Source: Siphonodentalium dalli (taxonomy: Eukaryota; Mollusca; Scaphopoda; Gadilida; Siphonodentaliidae). Taken from it: 64,000 nucleotides of DNA. The position numbers and the translations under genes are program-made. Under the pieces are notes generated by a model. It was not told where the DNA came from. It did no database searches and was given only the letters and a program-made list of their open reading frames with translations. Shown in pieces: positions 35,655-48,900 of the stretch. The stretch is taken from the NCBI GenBank assembly GCA_032622095.1, contig CP136064.1, forward strand, positions 173,240,310-173,304,309, given 5' to 3'. The stretch's first letter is position 1. The number at the start of each line of letters is the position of its first letter.

Positions 35655-36945
35655 TGTATGGTTAAAGAGAATTTTGCAACTGTTCATAGATGTTCATAAG
35701 ATTTTTAATTTCTGATGTCACTGTACTAAAGTGGGTAACATAGGGGTATAATTCAGAGATTTGCGGCAAATGGGAAATTGCTGGTACAGTCAGTCAACTA
35801 ACTTTATCATGGATCAATAAGCCGATAGTGTTGTCACACTACATGAAAGTGGGATTATATGTCTGCTAAAGGCCCATGCAGACGACTATGAGCATCATGA
35901 ATTCTTTGTCAATGGCATCAAATCATTCACATGAATTTTGTCATCCTACATGGGGCGGTCCTCTCTTTTGTGTTTTCAAAATGATTACTTCACAGCAAGA
36001 TGCTACAATATTTCAACGTGAAATAGATTGGGTTAACTTTGAATCTACATATGAATTAGTTACCAAGATTGCGACAACAAAAAGTTCATTTTATTGGCTG
36101 GCTTTTCATTGGCTGGCCTTCATGCCACAGGCCAACGACCGCCATTGCGCTGGGAGTACTGGATCTCCATCTTTGAAAAAGCCTGAAATACCCAAGTAAA
36201 CGCTCAGGTCCTGATGGTCAATTAGAGCAAACCTATTCTTGCAATAGATGCTTTAATTGCACCACTTGCTTACGACCCGATCGCGATGCCATGTGAATTC
36301 ATTAATGATATTACGTTTATTCGAAGTCTTCTAGGTCTCCATCGCCATCTGCACTGACCTTTACACTCTAGACTCTGTACATAGTGAAGTCTGGTCTTCC
36401 CAGAACCGAGTACCGATAATCACACAACGTTGGGGTATATTTAAGCTTATTGAAAGAGTTCTTGTTTGAATGGTGTCAATTCTTCTGAAGTGCACTATTA
36501 GGTATCATTGGGGGCTCTGTTTGCAAAACAATTACAGTGAACGACTATTCTAGGTTTGGAATGTTGATTTGTTTAATTTTTATGTGAAAATATATTTGAC
36601 ACTCATCGATGAGTTGTAACTTGATTCCTGTTACTACATTTGTAGGAATGTTCCACAAATAACTTCAAAACATAAGATGTTTGTGCAGCTTATAAGATTA
36701 TAGTAATCAAAGGGTTGGATTGCTTATTTTTAAAATAAGTTTTGAATCATATAAGAGGCTTGAAAACAGTCGTGTGTGTTTTTTCATTGTGAAAATATCA
36801 AAGAATTGTCCTTAAAAATCCATCATTTTATTAAAATCTGTACATCGGAATGTTAACAAAAATTAAATATTGAACCATATATATAACAATCACAGTTTAT
36901 GTTAACAAAAGTTAAATATTGAATCATAAAATAATCACAGTTTAA
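35655..36945. other. Intergenic stretch, one unsupported reading frame
   Basis: A 107-codon frame at 35876-36199 on the plus strand begins MQTTMSIMNSLSMASNHSHE. It shows no family motif I know, no splice partners and no codon-use signal I could judge. I do not call it a gene. Nothing else is seen. Confidence 0.35.
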
Positions 36946-37427
36946 AGGTACTCAATCCGTAAAGAGGGGTCCCCATCTCAACAGATTCCAACAACAACAA
37001 TCCGATCAGAGGGTCCTATATTACTATTTCTTTGGCTTTGGGGGTAAAAAATATTTGATTCGAGTTGAGGAACCCATCAAACAAAGCTCAGAGTTATTAG
37101 ATATTGATTTTTGAAATTTGTTAATTTCTCGAGATGAGTACTAATAATTGCCGTCAATTTTGAAACCTGCTCGAGATGATTACACCAAAACTCTATTCAA
37201 ACAGACAAGGATGGATAACTCTAAAATCAAGTGGTAAATAATCACGCAATTTTGACTACGTACTGGGCCAGAAAGAATTCCCGATAATGAAAAATAATAG
37301 ATTTCTAAAATCGATATCTAACAAATCTGAGCTTTGATGGGTGACTTCCTCGACTCGAATCAAATATTTTTGACCCCCGAAGCCATTGAAATAGTAATTG
37401 AGATGAGTTTTATCGGATTAAGTACCT
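36946..37427. mobile_element. TTAA-type palindromic MITE, 482 bp
   Basis: The ends AGGTACTCAATCCG / CGGATTAAGTACCT are flanked by TTAA (36942-36945 and 37428-37431). The arms match inward (GATTCGAGT..GAGGAACCCATC mirrored by GATGGGTGACTTCCTCGACTCGAATC). Same end style as 806-1131 and 29776-30633. Confidence 0.8.
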
Positions 37428-37929
37428 TTAATATGTAACAGTGCAATTAATAGGTTCAAGTTGCTATGTTTTCATATGTTCACAACAAAAGCCAGTCTAA
37501 TCAAGCAGAGAGTTATTGTTTATCATGATACTGATTGTGTTCTACTGATTGTGTTCTACCAATGGTAATAAATAGATATAAGAGTCACAATAATGGCATA
37601 GAACTTCTGTTGCAGAGATTCCGGGGCAGGTATCATGAATCAAGTCTCTAACCAAAAGCGGTTTTGATTTTAAATTTGTTTAAAACATATATAGACGTTT
37701 TTCTGAAAGGATAAACTAGTTCATAAGCTGTGACAATTTCACAATGCACATTCAAAAATCAGTAATTGTTAAAAACTCATATTTATAACATAAATTTACA
37801 AGGAAAATAGCTATTGATTGTGCCCCAACACCTCAACCATTCGTAAAATGCATGTAATCCATTTCACTAATAAGTACAACTCCTGCAACAAATATCTAGC
37901 TCATCCACTGCATGAGTTCCAGATAGCAG
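37428..37929. other. Intergenic stretch, nothing recognised
   Basis: AT-rich sequence without a supported gene, repeat unit or terminal repeat, apart from the TTAA flank of the preceding MITE. Confidence 0.4.
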
Positions 37930-38345
37930 CTAACTGAATGTCTGAAGCCACGGTTTAGAGATTACATTAGTGATGTAGGTTCCTGAATGTCTGAAGTGAC
38001 TGTTTAGAGATTACATTAGTGATGTACATGTAGGTTCCTGAATGTCTGAAGCGACGGTTTTAGAGATTACATTAGTGATGTAGGTTCCTGAATGTCTGAA
38101 GCGACGGTTTTAGAGATTACATTAGTGATGTAGGTTCCTGAATGTCTGAAGTGACGGTTTAGAGATTACATTAGTGATGTACATGTAGGTTCCTGAATGT
38201 CTGAAGCGACGGTTTTAGAGATTACATTAGTGATGTAGGTTCCTGAATGTCTGAAGCGACAGTTTAGAGATTACATTACCGGTAGTGATGTAGGTTCCTG
38301 AATGTCTGAAGCGACGGTTTAGAGATTACACCAGTGACATAGGTT
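37930..38345 (+). repeat. Minisatellite with ~48-62-bp units
   Basis: About eight units of CTGAATGTCTGAAGCGACGG, TTTAGAGATTACATTAGTGA and TGTAGGTTC. Length differences come mainly from an optional CATGTA insertion and one or two extra T. Confidence 0.95.
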
Positions 38346-38578
38346 TCTGGCCCTGGATTCACTCACTAAACATTTGCACCAAATTTCAAATTGAAATTCA
38401 TTGTTCAGATGAACTTACTTCCATGATGTGTGAACCAAGAGAGCAAGATAATTAAAGGTGGCAGTCACATGATAGACTGGTTCGTGCCTAGTCTCAGTAA
38501 ACTTCAGACCCACACATACATTTATAATCATGGGTCTGGTAACCTGCCGTAGCAATTGCTGAAGCCCGGTGTACCACG

Positions 38579-39612
38579 ATATCTCCCCCCCCTGGGTATC
38601 TTCCCCCCCACCCTGGGTATCTCCCCCCCCCACCCTGGTATCTCCCCCCCCCCCCCCCCCCCCCCCCCCCACTCGTACATTTTTTTTCTCTCACTTATTT
38701 TATATTATTAAGAAATGCAGAGAAAACTATTAATTTTTTGTTTTTTTTTTGGTTATTTTGAAGTTTAACTTAACCCAATAATAGCATAAATATGTCAAAA
38801 TATTACCTTATGATTCTATCGTTTAATTTGCTTTATATAGTCAGGAAATGGCAAGAAATTAACTTTCTATGAGCAAAATTTTATAGAGTAAAAATTTTGG
38901 GTGGGGGGGGGGAGATACCCAGGCCTGAGTATCTTCCCCCCCCCCCCCCCCCCCCCACCCAGCACCTACATATGACAAAAATTAAACGTATGATTTTATT
39001 GCTTAATTTGCTTTATATAGTTATGAAATGGCAAGAAATTAACTTTATATGAGCAAAATTTTATAGAGTAAGAATTTGGGGTGGGGGGGGGGGGGGGGAG
39101 ATACCCAGGCCTGAGTATCTTCCCCCCCCACCCAGCGCCTACATATGACAAAAATTAAACGTATGATTTTATTGCTTAATTTGCTTTATATAGTCATGAA
39201 ATGGCGAGAAATTAACTTTATATGAGCAAAATTTGATCGAGTAAGAATTTGGGGTGGGGTGGGGGGGGGGAAGATACTCAGGCCTGGGTATTTCCCCCCC
39301 ACCCCAAATTCTTACTCTATAAAATTTTGCTCATATAAAGTTAATTTCTCGCCATTTCATAACTATATAAAGCAAATTAAGCAATACAACCATATGTTTA
39401 ATTTTTGTCATATGTAGCTGCTGGGTGGTGGGGGGGGGGGGGAGATACTCAGGCCTGGGTATCTCCCCCCCCCCCCAAATTCTTACTCGATCAAATTTTG
39501 CTCATATAAAGTTAATTTCTCGCCATTTCATGACTATATAAAGCAAATTAAGCAATAAAATCATACGTTTAATTATTGTCATATGTAGGTGCTGGGTGAG
39601 AGGGGGGAAGAT
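38579..39612. repeat. G/C-tract palindrome array beside the EPSTI1-like 3' end
   Basis: A ~185-bp module (a GCTTAATTTGCTTTATATAG segment, TATGAGCAAAATTTTAT, then a G-tract, GAGATACCCAGGCCTGAGTA and a C-tract) occurs in direct copies at about 38810-38960, 38990-39140 and 39170-39300. It occurs inverted at 39295-39440 and 39470-39600. G or C runs reach about 20. It ends about 25 bp from the stop codon of the EPSTI1-like gene, so its 3' UTR probably runs into this array. Confidence 0.85.
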
Positions 39613-39636
39613 ACCCCATAAGCAATAGTGTATGGC

Positions 39637-39950
39637 TCAGTCAACCATCAATAACTCTATGGCATGTTCAATGTTGTCATCTACTGACTCTAGAAGTTGA
39701 GATAACATGTCTGGACTGTGGTGTGAAAACATATCTTGCAAAGTCTGAAGGTTTGAACTGGGCAGAGGTCCTCCTCCTTCAGCCCCGAATGATTGTCCAG
39801 ACGTGCGTCCAGCTACAGTTTGTTCACGCTCATCGGATATACGTGATTCACCAAGTCTATTTGTCCTGTTTGGAATGGTCTCCGTAGTTTGTCTGTCATG
39901 TTTCCTCATCAGTTTTTCTTTTTCCTGCTTTGATTCAGCTAGCTTGCATG
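39637..39950 (-). CDS. EPSTI1-like gene, exon 7 with stop
   Basis: The acceptor is TACTATTTACAG (minus strand, ending 39951). It encodes a Lys/Glu-rich helix (KLAESKQEKEKLMRKHDRQT), a Ser/Gly/Arg-rich linker and the terminal CUE-like segment, with TGA at 39639-39637. The ubiquitin-binding guess rests on the LQDMF and IELLM positions. Confidence 0.85.
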
Positions 39951-42900
39951 CTGTAAATAGTATGAAATTATATTATTATATAGAGCCAAGAAAAAAATAT
40001 GCAAGCATCAGATCACCCATGAATTATTTTACAACGAATTAATCAATTTAAAAAAATTCAAAATGATTATGTATTCCATATCCAACCATGGGCATACTAG
40101 TACATTAAAAATTTCATATCCATTTAGAAACAATGGAGAAAACGTGACAACACCCCGATTACACCTTTTATTTGGATACAGCCTGGGCCTGGGCTTACAG
40201 TTTAGTGTTTCCCAATTGACACCTGTCACTATATTTGGGCTGGTTTGATGCGATTCGGTATGATATCTCGCATATCACAGTGATAACGGAGAGGGTACTG
40301 TATGGCTTTTGCAAAACCAATGGTATGTTGACAGGTATTTGGTCAAACAGTACTCATAATGGTAAACCGAGACTGGTACACAAACAGCTAAAGTTCTCTA
40401 CGCTAATATCACCTTAGGCCTTCAAAGTTTGGTTGAAATAAGACATCGTAAAAATAGTGGTATGAAAGAAGGTATAGTTCATGAGTCAAAATTATGTCTA
40501 AATTTATGTAATCTTGTCAGATCTTGTCACAATTTTTATTTGTCAAAATTGTGGCGACACCATTTTTAGCATCTATGGCAATCGTTTGGCAAGGGCAAAA
40601 TCCATATTGAATATTTAACTTCATAGTTGAATGTACTTGTATAGCTGAATTCAGACTGTGCATGACCTGTTAACTGCTATACCACGGGGACCTTGGAAAA
40701 CAAATAATTTATCCTAAATAATATAAATACCAAGGGGATGACAATTGTCGGTACCCAAAATCACTGTATAGAATGTAAATTCTACTTTCATTGCACTGAT
40801 TATTGCCGGGTAAATGACATTGTCACATACATTTCTGCTTCCAAATGTGATAGAAAACTGCCTTACCATTTCAATGCAGCTGAATACTGATTAACATGTT
40901 TTTTGCTCAACTTGACAAAGTAAAGTTTGAGATATTGCCATGGGTTGGTCATCCGTCTGTCAATAATTTCAGTGTAGTACACCCTGCAGGCCACATCTCT
41001 CATCTGATCATCTCCAAGCATCATCAGGGTGATCTCAAGATTTTTTCTGAATTTTCGTTGAAAAACATGGCTGCCAGTGGCCATCTTGGATGTCACTTTT
41101 GAATCCATCAGCACACCATTCAGCCCACAATTATTAGAGAAATGTTTTGAAAATTTACAGGCATGTTTGGAATCCCTCTAGATGGGAGCTATAAAACTTG
41201 AACGATTTCGATGAGAAACATAGCCACTGGCATCGATAGCCGGTGGAGTGATACCAATTGTGCCTTTCCGGCACTCGTGGTATCACTCCGCCAGCTATCT
41301 CTTGTGGTAATCATGTACAAAAACAAACATGAAGATGGTTCTATATATCTATTGGTCATATATGCCCCTTCAAATCATCTGAGGTAAAAAATGACGGGTG
41401 GCAAACATGATATACAGGAAAATATCACTGCTGATAACGACATAAAGAAAGCAGGCAAACGGTGTGTGGAGTTTGTCCTGAATTTACGATGGATGCCGCT
41501 GAAACCACATTCATCTTTAGAGAAGGTAACGTATTATATCAGTAAAAATATTGCCTTGATAACCACATAAACATTATATCCCAGGTTGTCTTGTACCGAT
41601 TGGCCTGAAATTTTGTGTGCCGTATTCTAAGATGTGCCTCAGGACATGGTCAAAATTTAATCGCACATGAGGGTGATATATTTTTAAACGCGTCAAAATT
41701 GTGACAGATAAACAGACACACACACACAAACAAATACTTGGCTTTTATATGGATAGATGGTCACTAACAGCCATTTGAATACATGAGCACACCCGGCAGA
41801 TCTGATTTATGGACCAATGTTTTTGAAACTTGACAGGCATGATTGGGATCACTTCTGGCTTTTATATTGATAGATTATTATTTTTATGAGGTCCCCGTGG
41901 ATACACCTAGCAGTTGTAAAGTCTCTATTATATATAATCATTTATAAATTGAATTTCAGGCTAAAAGCCATATGTAACTATTACCTTCATTCTTTGCCAC
42001 TAAAGACTTCTTGTTCTCTCTCTCTATTCTTGCTAGGAATGCATCATTTTTTCTGGAGAAATAAATTTGTTATGGAAATAAGTCATGGACCTCAGGCTTA
42101 TAGAAGTGATGGCTGTTTATATAGTAGCCATTGAATTAACCCTTTATTTACTAAATGGACTGTCATTCAGTAATAAAAGTTAACACGGGAATGGGCTATT
42201 ATTCATATGGAGGGGTGTTCAGGTAACAAAAGCAGAAGACAGACAGACGAAAAGCTAATACAAGTGCAGAAGGAATTAGGATGCATATTCATTCAAGCCT
42301 TGAAATAGTGTGTCTGTCATTTGCAGAATGAGGTTCCCAGAGGGTGAATTTATTGATGCTACCCCACATAGCGGGCTAGCATCACCAAATTCACCCTCTG
42401 GGAACCTCATTCTGCAAATGACAGACACACTATTTCAAGGCTTGTATTCATTGGTGGGAAATGTTAAGATAGTAAGTTCACTATGGTCGTTTGTTGAACT
42501 TATTTCTGAACTTTTCCTAAGGGATCAAACTACTCGTCAATGAGTATTTAGTAAAGAAAGGGTTAAAACACACAAGAGCCAATTCAATTAGCTGTAATCA
42601 TTCACTGTCAACACAATCACAGTCTAAAGGGAAGAAGGTCAATCTTAACCTCTTCGCTGCAATATGACGTTATGAGGCCGTGTGGAAAATATAACGGGAA
42701 AATCCCCAAAACCAAACAACTGACTCAGTTAATAGGCTAGTATCGTTCATAATCATGGAACATCATACACTGTTTGAAACTTCTAGATACAGTTATTCCA
42801 ATGCACAAATCTCTGAGTTCCAGTTATGAATAATGGCCTACTGTTAGTTAGTGTGCTGAAGTAGGTCCGTAGTACCTATAGACCATATAGCACACGAATT

Positions 42901-45900
42901 GCACTTTTACGTCCATAATAGTTAGGGACATCATAGCAGAGAAGAGGTTAATAAACCATAGAACATTTCTGCAGACTTATTTTTTTAATTTATGAATATT
43001 TTCTTATTCACTTACGATGAGGAGCTAGAAAATGAGAAGTGCAATTGCAAGTAATTCTAATGTGGAGGACTAGATTTCATTAGCATTTTATTTTTGTTGT
43101 CCCCCCGAGAACGGATTGAGTATATGACTCTCTCATCAAACTCTGTGTGTAATGAGATCCAATGAACTTTGACCTAAAGTAACATTTGACAACTGTGTTG
43201 CATTGGCCCGTTGCGGAAACATGATCCATTGTCTGCATTTACATGGTTGAATTGTGTTATAAGGCAGAGCTTCAGATTGTAGCTGACAAGATCGATATTG
43301 GAAGAAAAAAGCAATATTGCAATATAAATGAATTCTACGATAATACCATACTTGTCAAATTTCAACACCTAAATCTTTATTCTCATTAAAAACAAGTCAA
43401 ACTTGCTTCACTGACTAAGCTGCCATCTTTTATCAATTGAAGACAAGAACTACTACATGGTATCATGACACATGTGCTTTTATGCCATATAAGAAGTGCT
43501 TTGGGACTTGCATTGCATTGAAAATAGAATCTCTCTGTTTAGGTGCATTAACAGATACAATGCAATGAATACATCGCAACAATCTAAACACCTCAGTGCT
43601 GTTGCCTACAGTAATGCTATAATTAATCGACCTCTTAACCACAGCAGAATTATGGGTAACTTTTCAGGATTTAGTCGGAAATATGGCTTGTTGCCATTCA
43701 TCGGATAGCTCTCGGAGAGAGCTTTCCGATGAATGGCAACAAGCCATATTTCTGACTAAATCCTGAAAAGTTACCCATAATTCTGCTGTGGTTAAGAGGT
43801 CGATTAATTAGAGCATTACTGTATATACCAATTTCAATGCAATGCGCCAACACACAAAATATACTATACGGACTCATCTAATTTACAGTCTAAACACTCT
43901 CATAAGAGTTTCAATTCTAGCACTGCTATTAGTTTTTGCAGTGGACAAGGGACTTTGGTCAAATTGTCTCACACCCGGTTTGATATCAATTAATATTGGA
44001 AATATGCTAATTCTGATACACACAAATCTTTTACCACTGGGGTTACTTCCTCCTTGGTAGATTTGAAAATGACAATTGTGTTATGCAGGACAGCTGGCGG
44101 CCAGGGTAAAAATTGCTGTAAAGTGCATTGAAGTTAATTTAATCTTACTGTGCTACATAAATGGAACAATATTACTGGCTACATAAATGAAACAATTAAT
44201 GTAACAATAAAGCATATTGAAAGTATAGCTCACCGTCTCATATCTTCTTTGCTATTCTCTTTCTGTTTATTTTGTTTCAACTGTGAAAACAAATATAGCT
44301 ACTGTTAGAGTCCATTTGATAGAGAAGGTCCAAATAGTAACAGCTTTGACCAGAACAACGAACAAACATGCAGATCAACCCCAGCAATGATAATGAAAGT
44401 GTCAATGACACTGTAGCTCAACTTAGGTAGGGGAATAATTTAATGGTTGACAGTAAATGGAGGAATAGGAAAGGTGCTAATTGAAATGTCTAACCTGCGC
44501 CAAAGGATTTAGTGATGCAAAGAGTAAAATACAAGATGGCTGCTGGTGGCCATTTTTTTTGGCCAATTGACCCCAAAAGGACTCGTTCCCATCTACGTAT
44601 AATTGTTAACATCCATGACAAATTTTATGAAGATCTGACCAAAGCTACGACCTACAAATTTCATGATGATCAGACGAACAGTACGACCTGTAGACCGCGC
44701 CAATGGATTGAATTTTGAAATCCAAGATGGCCGCTGGCAGCCATGTTTTTTGGCCGAATGACCCCACAATGATTCGTTCCCATCTACATGTCAATGTCAA
44801 TGTTCATGACAAATTTCATAAAGATTAGACCAAAGGTACAACCTGTAGCCCGTGCCAAAGGATTTAGACATGCAAAGAGTAAAATCCAAGATGGCTGCTG
44901 GCGGCCATTTTTAAGCCGAACGACTCCAAAATCACTCGTTCCCATCTACATGTCAGTGTTAACATCCATGACAAATTTAATAAAGGTATGACCTGTAGCC
45001 CACGCCAAAGGATTTAGTCATGCAAAGAGTAAAATGCTGGTGGCCATGTTTTTTGACCGAATGACCCCAAAACGACTCGTTCCCATCTACATGTCATTGT
45101 TATAATTCATGACAAATTTCATGACCATCTGACCAAAGCTACGACCTGTAGCCCGCACCAAAGGATTTAGTCATGCAAAGAGTAAAATCCAAGATGGCTG
45201 CTGGCGGCCATGTTTTTAGACCGAATGACCCCAAAACGACTCGATCCCATCTACATGTCATTGTTATCATTCATGACAAATTTCATGATGATCAGACGAA
45301 CAGTACGACCTGTAGCCTGCGCAAATGGATTGAATTTTGAAATCCAAGATGGCCGCCAGCGGCCATGTTTTTTGGCCGAATGACCCCACAATGATTCGTT
45401 CCCATCTACATGTCAATGTCAATGTTCATGACAAATTTTATAAAGATTAGACCAAAGGCAACCTATAGCCTGCGCCAAAGGATTTAGTCATGCAAAGAGT
45501 AAAATCCAAGATGGCTGCTGGCGGCCATGTTTATTGGCCGAACGACTCCAAAATGACTCGTTCCCATCTACATGTCAATATTAACATCAATGACAAATTT
45601 CATGATGATCAGGCGAACAGTACGAGCTGTAGCCCGCGCCAATGGATTGAATCTTGAAATCCAAGATGGCTGCCAGCGGCCATGTTTTTTGGCCGAATGA
45701 CCCCAAAATGACTCGTTCCCATCTACATGTCAATGTCAACATTCATGACAAATTTCATAAAGATCAGACCAAAGGTACGACCTGTAGCCCGGGGCAAAGG
45801 ATTTAGTCATGCAAAGAGTAAAATCCAAGATGGCTGCTGGCGGCCATGTTTTTCGGCCGAACGACCCCAAAATGACTCGTTCCCATCTACATGTCAATAT

Positions 45901-48900
45901 TAACATCAATGACAAATTTCATGATGATCAGGCGAACAGTACGATCTGTAGCCCGCGCCAATGGATTGAATCTTGAAATCCAAGATGGCTGCCAGCGGCC
46001 ATGTTTTTTGGCCGAATGACCCCAAAATGACTCGTTCCCATCTACATGTCAATGTCAACATTCATGACAAATTTCATAAAGATCAGACCAAAGGTACGAC
46101 CTGTAGCCCGGGGCAAAGGATTTAGTCATGCAAAGAGTAAAATCCAAGATGGCTGCTGGCAGCCATGTTTTTTGGCCGAACAACTCCAAAATCACTCGTT
46201 CCCATCTACATGACAGTGTTAACATCCATGACAAATTTCATAAACTTCCGACCAAAACAACGACCTGTAGCCCGCGCCAAAGGATTTAGTCATGCAAAGA
46301 GTAAAATCCAAGATGGCTGCCAGCGGCCATGTTTTTTGGCCGAATGACCCCAAAATAACTCGTTCCCATCTACATGTCAATGTCAACATTCATGACAAAT
46401 TTCATGAAGATCAGACCAAAGGTACAACCTGTAGCCCGCGCCAAAGGAAATTGTTGACGGACACACGGACGACGGACGCCAAACCATGGCAATAGCTCAA
46501 ACTTACAAAAGTAAGTTGAGCTAATAATGATGCAGGATGGTGAACATAAATATGCTTGGTCAAGACTAAATAACAGAAAACATCGTGAATGAACATAAAA
46601 TTTAAAATGAGAAATGTGTGAAATGTTTTCTTGATTGTTTATTAGCAAAGCCAACAGTTAAGTTGCAACATGCAATAACATCTAAACAGAGAAAGGGAAA
46701 GTTTAATAAAATATATATTAAATATCAATATGAAAGTGTCAATGACACTGTAGCTCAACTTTGTAAAGAAGGTAATTTTTTTGTGATGAGCGATGAATAG
46801 GGAGATTAAAAAGGAGTGTAAATGAAAGTGTCAATGACACTGTAGCTCAACTTGGAAAGGGAATAATTTAATGTATTACAGTCAATGGAGCGATTAGGAA
46901 TGTGGAAAGTTGAATGTCTAATACTAGTTTATAGACATGAAGAGAAAAGTAAAATCCAAGATGGCTGCTGGCAGCCATGTTTTCGGCCGAATGACCCCAA
47001 AATGAGTCGTTCCCATTTACATGTCATCGTTAACATCCATGACAAATTTTATGACGATCAGACTAAAGGTACGACCTGTAGCCCATGCTAAAGAATTTAG
47101 TCATACAAAGAGTAAAATCCAAGATGGCTGCTGGCGGCCATGTTTTTTGGCCGAATGACCCCAAAATTACTCGTTCCCATCTACATGTCAATATTATCAT
47201 CCATGACAAATTTTATGATGATCAGACTAAAGGTACGACCTGTGGCCCGTGCTAAAGAATTTAGTCATACAAAGAGTAAAATCCAAGATGGCTGCTGGCG
47301 GCCATGTTTTTTGGCCGAATGACCCAAAAATTACTCGTTCCCATCTACATGTCATTGTTAACATCCATGACAAATTTTATGATGATCCGACCAAAGGTAC
47401 GACCTGTAGCTCGTGTCAAAGGATTTAGTCATGCAAAGAGTAAAATCTAAGATGGCTGCCGGCGGCCATGTTTTTTGGCTTGAATGACCCCAAAATTACT
47501 CGTTCCCATCTACATGTCAATATTAACGTCCATGACAAATTTCATGACAATATGACGAACAGTATGGTCTGTAGCCCATGCTAATGGATTGAATTTTGAA
47601 ATCCAATATGGCCGCTGGCGGCCATGTTTTTTAACTGAATGACCCCAAAATGACTCGTTCCCATCTACATGTCAATGTCAACATCCATGACAAATTTCAT
47701 AATAATCAGACCAAAGGTACGAACTGTAGCCCGTGCTAAAGGAAATTGTTGACGAATCACACACACACACGCACGACGGATACCAAGCCATGGCAATAGC
47801 TCAAACTTTACAAAGTAAAGTTGAGCTAATAAGCACCAGTGTTTTGTTGTACATGAGGACTAACTCTATTAATGCCTCTGTACTTGATTTCAATATGATT
47901 TAGCACAGACTAAAATGAAAACAGTTGATAATTGCCATATGCTAAAGCCCACAGAAATAGAGAAGTTGCATGTTCGTGAAGTTTTCAACAAGAATCAGGT
48001 ACATATATCTTATTAAAGGGACCCAAGGCACTCACAGTGAAATGTGAAAATAAATCATAAAAGTCTGTATAAATATTACCACGAAGAAGAACATAGAGAA
48101 ATAGATAAGCTTTGTTCTTATATTCATTATTGATAATTCTCCAATGACGAAATTTGTAAACAAAACTGTTAGTGATTTTCCAACAAAGATCGCAATTCAT
48201 GTAGTAAGTTTAAAGATTATGACTTTCAGAATATTTTTCAATACTTTGAACTTTTCCAATGTTTGCCATCAAGTTTGATTAAACTTTGGTGTCTTATTGG
48301 ACTAATTGGGCACTTATCGGTAATTTCACTGTAATAGTAATGTTTACAATGGTTTGACATGCAAAATCTCAGAGTTTTTAATGATGAAGATACAAATAAA
48401 GTCAATCTATTTTTTCATGATAGCTGCATGTTTTACAAAATTTTATGTTATTTCACATGATCCCTCTTTGAAGCTTTGGCTCTCATTAAACCGTAGAATT
48501 GCAATTTCATAGGAAGACATGGCACATTCATTTTATATTAAACAAGTCACAATTTCCTGCCATAAGGCAAATAAGAAAATTAAAGTTACTTCCATTCAAT
48601 GTCATTCATAACACAGCCATCACAATGAGTCCTATTACCATTTAAAATGAGAACTAGTCATTGGCTTAAGTCTCCACTTCACGGCACTTGATCTACGAGA
48701 ATATGAAACTAATAAAGATAACTCACGTCTGTATGTCTTGGTTGCCTTTGATTTGGAGGTGGAATCCGATTATTTGTGTCACTACTGGAACCACCTTGAA
48801 GATAAAATAATTATACTTTAACACTGGTGAATTTAAAGCTTTCTATATTAAATGCTCACTGATAAGTAGTTCCCTTAGGAAATGTTCAGATAATAAGTTC

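Noticed and set aside
38415-38694. Glycine-rich minus-strand frames
   Set aside because: They are produced by the C-tracts at 38579-38672, not by a gene.
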